A DNA stretch of 64,000 nucleotides from Geomonas oryzisoli (GCF_018986915.1 NZ_CP076723.1:1955501-2019500), one strand, 5' to 3'; shown: positions 26,628 through 35,199, counted from the first letter of the stretch. Notes: generated from the letters alone by a model not told the origin. Translations and numbers: made by a program.

Positions 26628-27698
26628 TCAAAGGATCCAGCCTCCACCAACCACGCAATCGCCGTCGTAGAGCACCACGGCCTGACCGGGGGTGACACCT
26701 GCCTGCGGGGCGTCGAAGTCGACGCGGAGCCTGCCGTCCGGGCAAAGTTCCGCGCGGCAGGGTACCGGCTGCTGGCGGTAACGGATGCTGCAGGTGCCGC
26801 GGAACGTGCCGGTGATGGGCGTGTCGGTCCAGGTCAGCTGATCGGCGAAGAGGTGAGTTCTGTGCAGGTCCTCTTTCGGTCCGACCACCACCTGCGCCGT
26901 CGCGGTGTCGATCCCGATCACGTAGAGAGGTTCTTTCCAGGCGATGCCCAGTCCGCGGCGTTGCCCGACGGTATAGCGGTGGATGCCGTCGTGGTGCCCC
27001 AGGGTGGTGCCGGCGCGGTCCACGAAATCGCCGCCGCGCGGGGCGACGCCGCTCTCTTCGAGGAATCGAACGTAGTCGTTATCCGGAATGAAGCAGATCT
27101 CCTGGCTTTCCTGCTTCTGGGCCACCGGCAGGTTGAAGCGCGCGGCCAGCTGCCGCACCTCCGGCTTCTCCAGGTGTCCCACCGGGAAGATGGTGCGGGC
27201 GAGCTGCTGCTGGTTCATCCCGAACAGGAAATAGGTCTGGTCCTTGCGGGGATCGAGCCCCTTGCGCAGCCGGTAGATACCGGTCTCGTCGGCCTCGATG
27301 CGGGCGTAGTGGCCGGTGGCGAGGAGGTCGGCGTCGAAGGACGCGGTCATCTCCAGCAGCAGGCCGAACTTGATTCTCTCGTTGCAGCGGGCGCAGGGGT
27401 TCGGCGTACGTCCCGCCTGGTACTCGGAGATGAAATCGTTGATCACGAGCTCCTGGAAGCGCCGGCGCAGGTCCACCACCTGAAAGGGGATGCCGAGGCG
27501 CTTGGCGACGCGGGCGGCGTCCATCACGTCGGTGAGGGAGCAGCAGGTTTTCCCGCCGGACGGCGTCTGCTCGGGGCGCTCGTAGAGCTGCAGCGAGACA
27601 CCCAGCACCTCGTGTCCCTGTTCCTTGAGAAGAGCGGCGGTCACCGATGAATCGACGCCGCCGCTCATTGCCACTACTACGCGTTTTTTATCTGGCAT
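26628..27698 (-). CDS. mnmA: tRNA-specific 2-thiouridylase
   Basis: This enzyme thiolates U34 of tRNAs for Lys, Glu and Gln using ATP and persulfide sulfur. It has 356 residues. The N-terminal PP-loop is VAMSGGVDSSVTAALL. The first catalytic Cys is in RTPNPCARCNERIKF and the second in ESQEICFIPD. The C-terminal barrel is complete (TYTVGQRRGLGI-like segment YTVGQRRGLGIAW). The Shine-Dalgarno site is weak. Downstream on the same strand, after a repeat element, is a TusA-like gene; TusA relays sulfur to MnmA in E. coli, so the neighbourhood is suggestive. Confidence 0.96.
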   Translation of the reverse strand: MPDKKRVVVAMSGGVDSSVTAALLKEQGHEVLGVSLQLYERPEQTPSGGKTCCSLTDVMDAARVAKRLGIPFQVVDLRRRFQELVINDFISEYQAGRTPNPCARCNERIKFGLLLEMTASFDADLLATGHYARIEADETGIYRLRKGLDPRKDQTYFLFGMNQQQLARTIFPVGHLEKPEVRQLAARFNLPVAQKQESQEICFIPDNDYVRFLEESGVAPRGGDFVDRAGTTLGHHDGIHRYTVGQRRGLGIAWKEPLYVIGIDTATAQVVVGPKEDLHRTHLFADQLTWTDTPITGTFRGTCSIRYRQQPVPCRAELCPDGRLRVDFDAPQAGVTPGQAVVLYDGDCVVGGGWIL

Positions 27699-27756
27699 TT
27701 CTTTCTTTTCCGTTGAATGGCTTCGTCGCCGTGGGAGAGGGCGGGGCGAGGCGGAA

Positions 27757-27862
27757 GGGACTGGCTCCGGTTGGTGCCAGTCCCTTTAGAGGAACGCTCT
27801 TTTCAGCTCTCAGCCAGTTTCTCGAACACCAAGGGGACAGGCACCTGGCGGAGCCAGTCCCC
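27757..27862. repeat. Full-length GGGGACTGGC/GCCTGTCCCC element
   Basis: Two inverted arms flank a core with GAGGAACGCTCTTTTCAGCT. The left arm is degenerate (GGTTGGTGCCAGTCCC). It lies between mnmA and the TusA-like gene. Confidence 0.85.
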
Positions 27863-27884
27863 CTCCTGCGGGTGGATTTGCCTT

Positions 27885-28109
27885 CTAATCCTCGCCCTTT
27901 TCCAGCGTGAGCACGTAGTACCCCTCCCGCTCCTGCAGGCCGAGCAGCTTGTGCCCCTCATCCTTCAGGCTCCTGGGCACGTTCTTGACCGGTTCGCCGT
28001 CGTCCAGGAGAAACTCGACGGTGGTCCCCGCCTCGATATCCTCCAGCTCCAGCTTGGCCATCACGAAGTTGGTGGGGCAGCTAACCCCCCTGAGATCGAT
28101 GCTTTGCAT
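27885..28109 (-). CDS. TusA/SirA-family sulfur-relay protein
   Basis: A 74-residue protein with the family signature LRGVSCPTNFVMAKLEL. The conserved Cys in the CPxxF/L motif can carry a persulfide. AGAGG precedes the ATG. It starts 21 bases after the end of the sirohaem reductase gene, so it probably belongs to the same operon and may carry reduced sulfur from the reductase or feed the HcyS carrier. The full homocysteine-synthesis set lies upstream. The role is inferred from family and position. Confidence 0.88.
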   Translation of the reverse strand: MQSIDLRGVSCPTNFVMAKLELEDIEAGTTVEFLLDDGEPVKNVPRSLKDEGHKLLGLQEREGYYVLTLEKGED

Positions 28110-28130
28110 GGTAGTTCCTCTTTGTCTGCT

Positions 28131-29081
28131 TTAAGCCTGCCGGCCGGTAAGCGGCAGCTGGGTTTGAATGATTTGCGGCGCGATGGTTTCCCGCACTACG
28201 TATTCCGGGAAGTCGCCACGCAGGCGCTCCAGCAGTGACTGCCACCCCTCACGGATGATGATATCCCCCAGGCGCACCCGCCCGGCTCCCTCCGCCTTCT
28301 CCTGGTACCAAGCCAGGACCACAGCGATGAAGTCCACCACGCGCTCCTCCGGGACGAAGGTGGCGTAGAGGGTCCCGACCAGGGGCCTGCGTCCCCACTT
28401 GCCGCCTATACGTACCGTGTACCCCTTCTTCTCTGCGCTCCAGGCGCCAGTCGGGCAGACCTTGATGCAGTCGCCGCAGTAGATGCACTTGTCGGCGTCG
28501 AAGACCGGTTTTTTGTCGGCGCCCATGGAGAGGGCTCCCTCGGTGCAGGACTTGGCGCACAGCCCGCAGCTGATGCAGCCGTCGGCATCGAGTTTGGGCC
28601 AGACCGCGCCCTGGAAGCCGACGTCGTTGATGGCGGACTTGGGGCAGTCGAAGGGACAGCCGGCGAAGCAGACCTTGAACTTGTGGTGGCCGGTTGCGGT
28701 CCCGAACAGCTTCTGGTCGACCTCCAGCGCGGACTTCTGCGTATCAACCAGGCCGTTGGGGTTGTACTCGCAGCCGCCGCAGGCGGTAGGGACGCGCACG
28801 CGGGCGCCGCAGGAGGCGACCTTCTGCTGCTCCTCACCCAACTCGGCGACCACCGCGTCGAAATCGTTGAAGTTGATGTTGATCAGCTCGATGGACTGGC
28901 GCACCGACAGGTGCACGAAGCCCTTACCGTACTTCTGTGCCACCTCCGCGATTTTGGACAGGCGGTCCACCGACAGGCGGCCGCCTGGCACGCGCAGGCG
29001 TACCGTGAACAGGTCCTTGCCGCGCTCCTTGATGAAGCCGCCGGCCTTCAGGTTTTTCAGGTCAATTTTCTGCTCAGCCAC
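28131..29081 (-). CDS. Sirohaem sulfite/nitrite reductase-type protein with two 4Fe-4S sites
   Basis: A reductase of 316 residues. The ferredoxin-like half domain (about 15-80) is followed by the sirohaem/4Fe-4S region, with Cys101 and Cys104 in TACGGCEYN and Cys138 and Cys142 in VCFAGCPFDC. The first pair is closer together than the C-x5-C of most relatives. A ferredoxin insert provides CISCGLCAKSC and CIYCGDCIKVCP. A single reductase half suggests a small assimilatory enzyme like AsrC or Fsr-type fragments, reducing sulfite to sulfide. GGAGAG supports the GTG start at 29081. The gene order resembles the Wolinella homocysteine cluster, which also includes a sulfite reductase. Confidence 0.85.
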   Translation of the reverse strand: MAEQKIDLKNLKAGGFIKERGKDLFTVRLRVPGGRLSVDRLSKIAEVAQKYGKGFVHLSVRQSIELININFNDFDAVVAELGEEQQKVASCGARVRVPTACGGCEYNPNGLVDTQKSALEVDQKLFGTATGHHKFKVCFAGCPFDCPKSAINDVGFQGAVWPKLDADGCISCGLCAKSCTEGALSMGADKKPVFDADKCIYCGDCIKVCPTGAWSAEKKGYTVRIGGKWGRRPLVGTLYATFVPEERVVDFIAVVLAWYQEKAEGAGRVRLGDIIIREGWQSLLERLRGDFPEYVVRETIAPQIIQTQLPLTGRQA

Positions 29082-29110
29082 AGTTCTCTCCTTAAAAAAA
29101 CAAAGCCTTA

Positions 29111-29366
29111 TTCACAGGGATAGAAAGGATAAAAGGGATAAAACCAAACACCTTAAGAGCTTTGGGTTAAACCAAGACCTTTGCCATTATCCCGTTCATT
29201 CCTCTTATCCCTGTTAAAAGATTTAAAGTTTAAAGACGTAACCAAAAGTCCTTTTGCCGTTATCCCCTTTATCCCTTTTATCCCTGTTAAACGATTTAAG
29301 GTTTAAAAGCCGTACCAAAAGTGCTTTTGCCGTTATCCCTTGTATCCCTTTTATCCCTGTTAAATG
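29111..29366. repeat. GGGATAAAA family: 73-bp tandem repeat upstream of the reductase
   Basis: A forward block (ACAGGGATAGAAAGGATAAAAG, from about 29114) faces three TTATCCC blocks whose shared TTGCC anchor begins at 29181, 29254 and 29327, an exact 73-base period. Each unit contains TTATCCCTGTTAAA and TTTAAAGTTTAAA-like parts. The right end supplies the stop codon of hcyD (29360-29362), as the copy at 4350 does for its kinase. Confidence 0.85.
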
Positions 29367-29758
29367 GTTTCGATTTCCACAGCTTCGACCACGCCCGCGC
29401 TGATCCGGAACGCCTTGGCCACCGGCACCTCCCGGTTTTCCAGCGACACGATCAGGTGGTACACGTTGGGGGTCAGGGCGAGGCGGATGTCCTCCTGCGA
29501 GGGACGGGCGGGGGATTCCGGGTGGGAGTGGTAGATGACCAGCATCTCCTCCCCGGCGGCGCGCATCGCCTTCACGACCGCGAACTGCTCCTTCGGATCC
29601 ATCATGAAGTGTTCGTTGCTCGCGTCCGTGTTGGTCATGGGGTAACGGCTCGCCACGCGGTTTCCCGTCCCGCCCATGATGCCGCACACCTCCAGCGGAA
29701 AACCGTCCTGGGCCTGCGCGATCACCGCGTCAACTATCTCCCTCGGGATCTCCAGCAT
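29360..29758 (-). CDS. hcyD: JAMM (M67) metalloprotease, HcyD-like
   Basis: A zinc isopeptidase-fold protein of 132 residues. The JAMM motif is complete: Glu23 in LEVCG, His77 and His79 in YHSHPES, Ser87 and Asp90 in PSQED. In Wolinella, HcyD removes a C-terminal residue from the ThiS-like carrier HcyS to expose its Gly-Gly end. Here the carrier ends GGGR, so a trimming step is needed as well. The ATG lies one base after the hcyF stop. The stop codon falls in a repeat. Role is inferred from family and clustering. Confidence 0.88.
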   Translation of the reverse strand: MLEIPREIVDAVIAQAQDGFPLEVCGIMGGTGNRVASRYPMTNTDASNEHFMMDPKEQFAVVKAMRAAGEEMLVIYHSHPESPARPSQEDIRLALTPNVYHLIVSLENREVPVAKAFRISAGVVEAVEIETI

Positions 29759-29759
29759 C

Positions 29760-30572
29760 TCAGTGACCCAGGTCGCAGACGGTCATGGCGTCCAACTCGT
29801 CCTTCAGCTCGGTGATGGTCGGGTGGTCGCCGCAGATCGGGCATTTCGGGTTTTTCCTGATGGGGACTTCCCGGAAGCGCATGCGCAGCGCGCTGTAGGT
29901 GAGCAGCCGCCCGTGCAAAAGGTCGCCGGCGCCCAGCAGGAACTTGATCGCCTCGGTGGCCTGCAGCGTGCCGATGACGCCGGGGAGCACGCCGATCACG
30001 CCGGCCCGGGAGCAGGTCGGGATCACGTCCTTCGGGGGCGGTTCGGGGAAGATGCAACGGTAGCAGGGGGACTCGCCCGGCGCCACGGTGAAGGTCTGGC
30101 CGTCGAACTGCAGGATGCCGCCATGGGAGTAGGGCTTGCCGGCCAGGACGCAGGCGTCGTTGATCAGGAACTTCGCCGCGAAATTGTCGGTGCCGTCGAT
30201 CACGAAGTCGTAGTCGGCGACCATGGACATGATGTTCTCCGCGCTGACCCAGGTTTCGTAGGTGACCACGTTGAGTTCCGGGTTGATGGCGAGCATCTTC
30301 TCCTTGGCGGAGAGCACCTTGGCCTTGCCCACGTCGGGGGTGCTGTGGATGATCTGGCGCTGCAGGTTGGAGAGATCGACCTGGTCGGCGTCCGCGATGC
30401 CGATGGTTCCGACCCCGGCTGCGGCAAGATAAAGCGCAATGGGGGAGCCGAGTCCGCCGGCGCCGATCACCAGCACCCGGCCGTTCAACAGCTTCAGCTG
30501 CCCCTTGCCCCCGACCTCTTTGAGAAGGATATGCCGCGAATAGCGGTTAATCTGCTCTTCGGTGAGCTTCAC
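29760..30572 (-). CDS. hcyF: ThiF/MoeB-type adenylyltransferase, HcyF-like
   Basis: An E1-like enzyme of 270 residues that adenylates the C-terminal glycine of a sulfur carrier. The nucleotide loop is VIGAGGLGSPIALYLAAAG, with ISNxxRQ-type contact SNLQRQIIHS and the metal-binding D in DGTDNF. Zinc Cys pairs lie in CYRCIFPEPPP and NPKCPICGD. The likely catalytic Cys is in IPTCSRAGVIG. Its GTG start shares one base with the hcyS stop (TAGTG), a tight coupling that fits carrier and activating enzyme. In other contexts the same family activates ThiS or MoaD; the metY neighbour favours homocysteine synthesis. Confidence 0.9.
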   Translation of the reverse strand: MKLTEEQINRYSRHILLKEVGGKGQLKLLNGRVLVIGAGGLGSPIALYLAAAGVGTIGIADADQVDLSNLQRQIIHSTPDVGKAKVLSAKEKMLAINPELNVVTYETWVSAENIMSMVADYDFVIDGTDNFAAKFLINDACVLAGKPYSHGGILQFDGQTFTVAPGESPCYRCIFPEPPPKDVIPTCSRAGVIGVLPGVIGTLQATEAIKFLLGAGDLLHGRLLTYSALRMRFREVPIRKNPKCPICGDHPTITELKDELDAMTVCDLGH

Positions 30573-30784
30573 TATCTACCTCCGCCCATGAAATAGAGAA
30601 ATTCGACGGTGTCGCCGTCTTTGACCGTGGTCGCCTCGAAATCGCCGCGATCCATGATGTCGCCGTTCAGTTCGACGGTGACGTACTCGCGCTGCTCGAC
30701 CTGGAGTGCTTCGAGCAGGCGGGTGATGGAGACGGGCGTCTCCTCGGCGATGGTGGCAGCTTTGCCGTTCACAGTCAGATTCAT
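30572..30784 (-). CDS. hcyS: ThiS-like sulfur carrier, HcyS-like, with extra C-terminal residues
   Basis: A beta-grasp carrier of 70 residues (MNLTVNGKAATIAEE at the start, DGDTVEFLYFMGGGR at the end). Carriers of this type are active only when they end in Gly-Gly; this one ends Gly-Gly-Gly-Arg, so one or two residues must be removed, presumably by the JAMM protease encoded two genes downstream. GAGGAG precedes the ATG by 8 bases. Thiamine genes are absent, and MetY is the upstream neighbour, so it is read as the sulfur donor for homocysteine rather than for thiazole. Confidence 0.88.
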   Translation of the reverse strand: MNLTVNGKAATIAEETPVSITRLLEALQVEQREYVTVELNGDIMDRGDFEATTVKDGDTVEFLYFMGGGR

Positions 30785-30832
30785 TAGATGTGCTCCTCGT
30801 TTAGTAACATAGATGATTGGTAAAGAACAGTG

Positions 30833-32086
30833 TTAAACCCCTTCCAGGGCGGAGCGGAAATCCTCGACGATATCGGAGGGATCCTCGATTCCGACCGAGA
30901 CCCGGACCAGTTCCTCGCTCACCCCCATGAGTGCCTTCACCTCCGCTGTGTAGTCAGCGCAGATGGTGCTCGCCGGGTGGATGACCAGGGTCTTGGTGTC
31001 CCCGATATTGGCCAGGTTCTTGGCGAGCTTGAGGGCGTTGATCAGTCGGAAGGCTGCAGGCTTGTCGGCGAGCCCGAAGGTTAATAGACCGCCGAACCGG
31101 CCGCCGAATTGCCGTCCCGCCACCTCATGGAACGGTGAGTCCGGCAGCCCCGGGTAGTTGACCCAGGCCACTTTCGGGTGCGACTGGAGAAAGCGCGCCA
31201 GTTCGAGAGCGTTGGAGCAGTGACGCTCCATCCTGAGGGCGAGCGTCTCGAGACCTTCGCCGGACAGGAAGGCGTTGAGCGGCGCTGCGCAGGCGCCGAA
31301 ATCCTTGTGGATCAGTTTGCGCACCCGTGCCGTGAAGGCGAAGTTGCGGTACTTGCGCTGGTACTGCTCGAAATGGGGGAACTTCTCGCTGCGCCAGTCG
31401 AAGCTCCCTGCGTCGATGATGGCGCCGCCGATGGAGTTGGCCGTGCCGTTGATATATTTACTGGTCGAGTGGATGATGATGTCCGCGCCCAGATCGCGCA
31501 TCCGGGCCAGGTAGGGCGTGGAGACCGTCGCATCGACCATGAGCGGGATGCCGTGCCGCTTGGCGATGGTGGAAAAGGCTTCGATATCGGGGACATCCAT
31601 CTTCGGGTTGCCGATGGTCTCGACGAAGATGAGGCGCGTGCTTTCGTTGATTCCGGCTGCCAGCGCGTCGAGATCGGTGGGGTCGAAAAAGCGGGTCTTG
31701 ATGCCGTAATTGGCCAGCGTGTCGTGGAACAGCGAGTAGGTGCCGCCGAAGAGGGAGGACGAGGAGAGAATCTCGTCGCCGCTTCTGACCACGGCCATCA
31801 CGGCGGTGGTGATGGCGGACATCCCCGAAGAGGTGATCACCGCCGCGATGCCGTTCTCTATCACCGCCAGGCGTTTCTCCAACCCCTCGAGGGTCGGGTT
31901 GCCGATCCTGGTGTAAACCTGGCCGATCGCCCGCCCCCTGAAGATATCTTCCAGCTCCTCCGCGGTCTGGTAGGCGAAGGCGGAAGCCTGCACGATGGGG
32001 GGCTTGGTGGCCCCGGAAGGTCCCGGTACCGTCCCGCCGTGGATGAGTTTCGTATCGAATCTTAATTCCTGTTCCGCCGCTGCCAC
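30833..32086 (-). CDS. metY: O-acetylhomoserine sulfhydrylase (Cys/Met metabolism PLP enzyme)
   Basis: This enzyme makes homocysteine from O-acetyl (or O-succinyl) homoserine and a sulfur donor. It has 417 residues from the chosen start. The PLP lysine is in IHSTSKYINGTANSIGG, with RIGNPTLEGLEKRL and the SSGMSAI phosphate region. The frame extends to an ATG at 32128, but those 14 codons cover a CGACGC/GCGTCG hairpin and lack a ribosome site. GGAGG stands 4 bases before the GTG at 32086, and that start puts FDTKLIHGG at the usual distance from the N-terminus. In Wolinella the partner MetY takes sulfur from thiocarboxylated HcyS. A simple sulfide-dependent role remains possible. Confidence 0.9.
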   Translation of the reverse strand: MAAAEQELRFDTKLIHGGTVPGPSGATKPPIVQASAFAYQTAEELEDIFRGRAIGQVYTRIGNPTLEGLEKRLAVIENGIAAVITSSGMSAITTAVMAVVRSGDEILSSSSLFGGTYSLFHDTLANYGIKTRFFDPTDLDALAAGINESTRLIFVETIGNPKMDVPDIEAFSTIAKRHGIPLMVDATVSTPYLARMRDLGADIIIHSTSKYINGTANSIGGAIIDAGSFDWRSEKFPHFEQYQRKYRNFAFTARVRKLIHKDFGACAAPLNAFLSGEGLETLALRMERHCSNALELARFLQSHPKVAWVNYPGLPDSPFHEVAGRQFGGRFGGLLTFGLADKPAAFRLINALKLAKNLANIGDTKTLVIHPASTICADYTAEVKALMGVSEELVRVSVGIEDPSDIVEDFRSALEGV

Positions 32087-32159
32087 ATCCCCTCCGTGTG
32101 CCGACGCAATCGCGTCGATCCTGCACATGTCAATGCTCTTATTGCTAAGAACTGCGGCG

Positions 32160-32188
32160 AGGGTAGTTTTTGAAACTCATTTTGTCAA
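32160..32188 (-). promoter_or_regulatory. Promoter of the metY-hcy operon
   Basis: On the minus strand TTGACA (32183-32188) and TACCCT (32160-32165) are 17 bases apart. The leader before the GTG start is about 65 bases and holds a CGACGC/GCGTCG hairpin. The -10 box is poor, so an activator may be involved. Confidence 0.6.
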
Positions 32189-32196
32189 GAAATAAA

Positions 32197-32208
32197 TAAC
32201 AATTGTTA
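32197..32208. promoter_or_regulatory. Palindromic TAACAATTGTTA site next to the metY -35 box
   Basis: A perfect 12-bp dyad 9 bases upstream of the -35 element. A second near-perfect dyad (ACACTCATGTAGTGT) follows directly at 32208-32222. Together they look like operator half-sites for a regulator of sulfur genes, placed to affect metY. Confidence 0.5.
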
Positions 32209-32222
32209 CACTCATGTAGTGT

Positions 32223-32543
32223 TGTTTGTTTCGATCAAATTTGGCCCCAATCCGATCATTTTCTGAGTGGATTGCGCCGCTGACAGTCACATGCTTTCTG
32301 CGTGGACCTCATGCAGAAACAAACGGCAACAAGAGGTGTTGAGGTGAGTTCTTTACCGTGTAACTGTAGAGCTTTGAGGGGTGTTTCTGTTGCTTTATTG
32401 ATAAATCGGTGTGGCAATGCCAGGGCTGCTCTCTCGCCGTAGCATGTCGATCTCGGAAGGCGGGAACGGGTGAGTGAAAAGGGGGATAAACATCAATTTC
32501 GCGGCAAAACACATCGTGCGGATCAAGTATGCAAATAAAATAG
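32223..32543. other. Intergenic region between metY and cysK
   Basis: No convincing gene is visible. A TTTCTGC/GCAGAAA stem lies around 32298-32325, without a T-run. The short frame on the minus strand has no family resemblance and covers the cysK promoter. No SAM riboswitch signature was recognised. Confidence 0.5.
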
Positions 32544-32572
32544 TTGACAATGTTGCAGGCGAAATATAAAAA
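32544..32572 (+). promoter_or_regulatory. Promoter of cysK
   Basis: TTGACA (32544-32549) is followed by TATAAA at 32565-32570 (spacer 15) or TAAAAA at 32567-32572 (spacer 17). The leader to the ATG is about 90 bases. Confidence 0.7.
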
Positions 32573-32665
32573 TGACCAAAACGTTGAGAGATTGCCGACG
32601 ATTTCACAGATGTTAAAGTTAGCGGAGCCAACGAAGGCAACCCACCCGAAAGGAGAACAACCACC

Positions 32666-33619
<954 letters not shown>

Positions 33620-33644
33620 CCGTCACAACCTCACGTCTGTCCTC

Positions 33645-33673
33645 GCCCCGGGTTCCCCCGGGGCTTTTTTTTT
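33645..33673 (+). terminator. Terminator of cysK
   Basis: GCCCCGGG (33645-33652) and CCCGGGGC (33657-33664) form an 8-bp stem with a TTCC loop, followed by nine T residues. Confidence 0.94.
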
Positions 33674-33679
33674 GCCAGA

Positions 33680-33785
33680 GGGGACTGGCTCCGCCAGGTG
33701 CCGGTCCCCTTGGCGGAACGCTCCCTTCAGCTCAGCCACCCTCCCGAAGCACAAAGGGGACAGGCACCTGACGGAGCCAGTCCCC
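33680..33785. repeat. Full-length GGGGACTGGC/GCCTGTCCCC element
   Basis: Inverted arms flank the core GCGGAACGCTCCCTTCAGCT. The element starts 7 bases after the cysK terminator's T-run. Confidence 0.9.
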
Positions 33786-33830
33786 CACAAGCCCAAAGGT
33801 GCAGGGTGGATTCGCTATGCGGAACTGTTC

Positions 33831-33870
33831 CTCTCAAAGGGGGGGCAGGGGGGATTTGCCTTCCTAAGGT
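33831..33870. repeat. AAGGGGGGGCAGGGGGGATTTGC repeat copy
   Basis: Matches the copy at 7914-7955, including the trailing CCTAAGGTA. The C-rich left arm is reduced to CCTCTC here. Confidence 0.75.
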
Positions 33871-33881
33871 ATACGGAACTG

Positions 33882-33911
33882 TTGACAGTTGCCCCTTCGA
33901 CCCCGTACACT
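33882..33911 (+). promoter_or_regulatory. Likely promoter of the HybB-like gene
   Basis: TTGACA (33882-33887) and TACACT (33906-33911) are 18 bases apart, about 38 bases before the ATG at 33949. Confidence 0.6.
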
Positions 33912-33948
33912 TGCGACGCTTCAACAGCGTAAGGCAACAGGGACAGAG

Positions 33949-35199
33949 ATGATCGCTGACAGTACACGCCCCGGCAGCAAGGGAAATATCTTCACGAAAT
34001 CTTTTTTCGTATTGCTGTCTCTGTCCCTCGTCGGCCTGTTCTTCACCGCGGTCCGTTTCGCCAAGGGGATCGGTGCCGTCTCCAACCTCAGCGACGGTTA
34101 CCCCTGGGGCATCTGGGTTGCCTACGACGTCGCCATCGGCACCGCCGTCACCTGCGGCGGTTACACCGTCGCCCTTTTGAGCTATATAATCAATCGCGGC
34201 CAGTATCAAACCCTGGTCAAGTCGGCAATCCTCACCAGCCTGTTCGGCTCCTTCCTCGCGGCCTCCTCAATCGTCGTGGAGATCGGCCGCCCCTGGAACG
34301 CCCGCGGACTCCTCTCTGCAACCAGCTGGCAGCCAAACTCCGCTTTTTTCGAGCTCGTGCTCTGCCTCTTCGGCTATCTGATCGCCCTCGCCCTCGAATA
34401 CCTCCCCAACCTGCTCGTCCAGATGGGGCGCGGTATGCCCACGTCGCTGCGGACCATCATGCTCAACTCCCTGTTGCGCAGAGGGCTCGTCGCCTGGCAA
34501 CCGACAGGGGAGGGGAGCACGCCGGTCGCCTCGCCGCGGTTGGTGACCATCATCAACCGGGTCCTGATCTGTTCCGCGGTGGCCGGCATCATCCTCCCGA
34601 CCATGCACCAGTCCGCGCTCGGCTCGCTGATGCTGATCGCCTCGACCAAGCTGCACCCGCTCTGGCACAGCCCGTTTCTCCCCCTGCTGTTCCTGATCAA
34701 CTGCATCTATTTCGGCTATGCCATCGTCATCTTCGTTTCCATACTCTCCTCGTTCGTCCTTGAGCGTGGCTTCTTCAACGACCAACTGGCTGCGGTGGGC
34801 CGGGTCATCCCCTGGCTCACCATGGCCTGGCTGGTGATCCGCATCGGCGATGTGATGCGCCGGGACCAGGTCACCGCCGTCTTTCACGGGGATTTCTACT
34901 CCATCTTCTTCCTCGCCGAGTGCTTCTTGATGGGCATCGGCGCCATCCCCTTTTTCCGGGTCGGCAGGAAGCACTCGCCGCGCCGCTTGTTCATGGCCGC
35001 CGTGGTGATGCTTTGTGGCGGCGGGTTGTACCGCTTCAACGTATATCTGATCGGTTTCAACCCCGGCAACGGCTGGCATTATTTCCCTTCGTTTGCCGAG
35101 GTCATGATTGCCGTCGGCATCGTGTCACTTGAAATACTGGCCTACCAGTTGCTGATCAAGGTTCTTCCTCCGCTTCCTGCACAGCAGGCACGCTATTGA
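33949..35199 (+). CDS. HybB/NrfD-type integral membrane quinone-interacting protein
   Basis: A polytopic membrane protein of 416 residues with about ten hydrophobic helices. Family traits are the N-terminal VRFAKGIGAVSNLSDGYPWG, the IEIGRPW-like segment VVEIGRPWNARGLLSATSW, and TMHQSALGSLMLIA in the middle, all typical of the HybB branch of the NrfD/PsrC family. These proteins pass electrons between quinones and periplasmic iron-sulfur subunits. Here it stands alone: no iron-sulfur, cytochrome or hydrogenase partner is adjacent, and the hydrogenase at 18-21.8 kb is a soluble type. The frame extends 60 bases upstream, but the ATG at 33949 fits the promoter. The Shine-Dalgarno site is weak. Confidence 0.88.
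   Translation: MIADSTRPGSKGNIFTKSFFVLLSLSLVGLFFTAVRFAKGIGAVSNLSDGYPWGIWVAYDVAIGTAVTCGGYTVALLSYIINRGQYQTLVKSAILTSLFGSFLAASSIVVEIGRPWNARGLLSATSWQPNSAFFELVLCLFGYLIALALEYLPNLLVQMGRGMPTSLRTIMLNSLLRRGLVAWQPTGEGSTPVASPRLVTIINRVLICSAVAGIILPTMHQSALGSLMLIASTKLHPLWHSPFLPLLFLINCIYFGYAIVIFVSILSSFVLERGFFNDQLAAVGRVIPWLTMAWLVIRIGDVMRRDQVTAVFHGDFYSIFFLAECFLMGIGAIPFFRVGRKHSPRRLFMAAVVMLCGGGLYRFNVYLIGFNPGNGWHYFPSFAEVMIAVGIVSLEILAYQLLIKVLPPLPAQQARY

Noticed and set aside
29111..29366. Tandem repeat considered as a CRISPR array
   Set aside because: The 73-bp units have no separate repeat and spacer parts and no cas genes are nearby.
32087..32128. ATG start for metY
   Set aside because: These codons cover a leader hairpin and lack a ribosome site; GGAGG directs the GTG at 32086.
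32100..32330. SAM-type riboswitch before metY
   Set aside because: The leader from the predicted start is only about 65 bases and shows one small hairpin; no known SAM-binding core was recognised.
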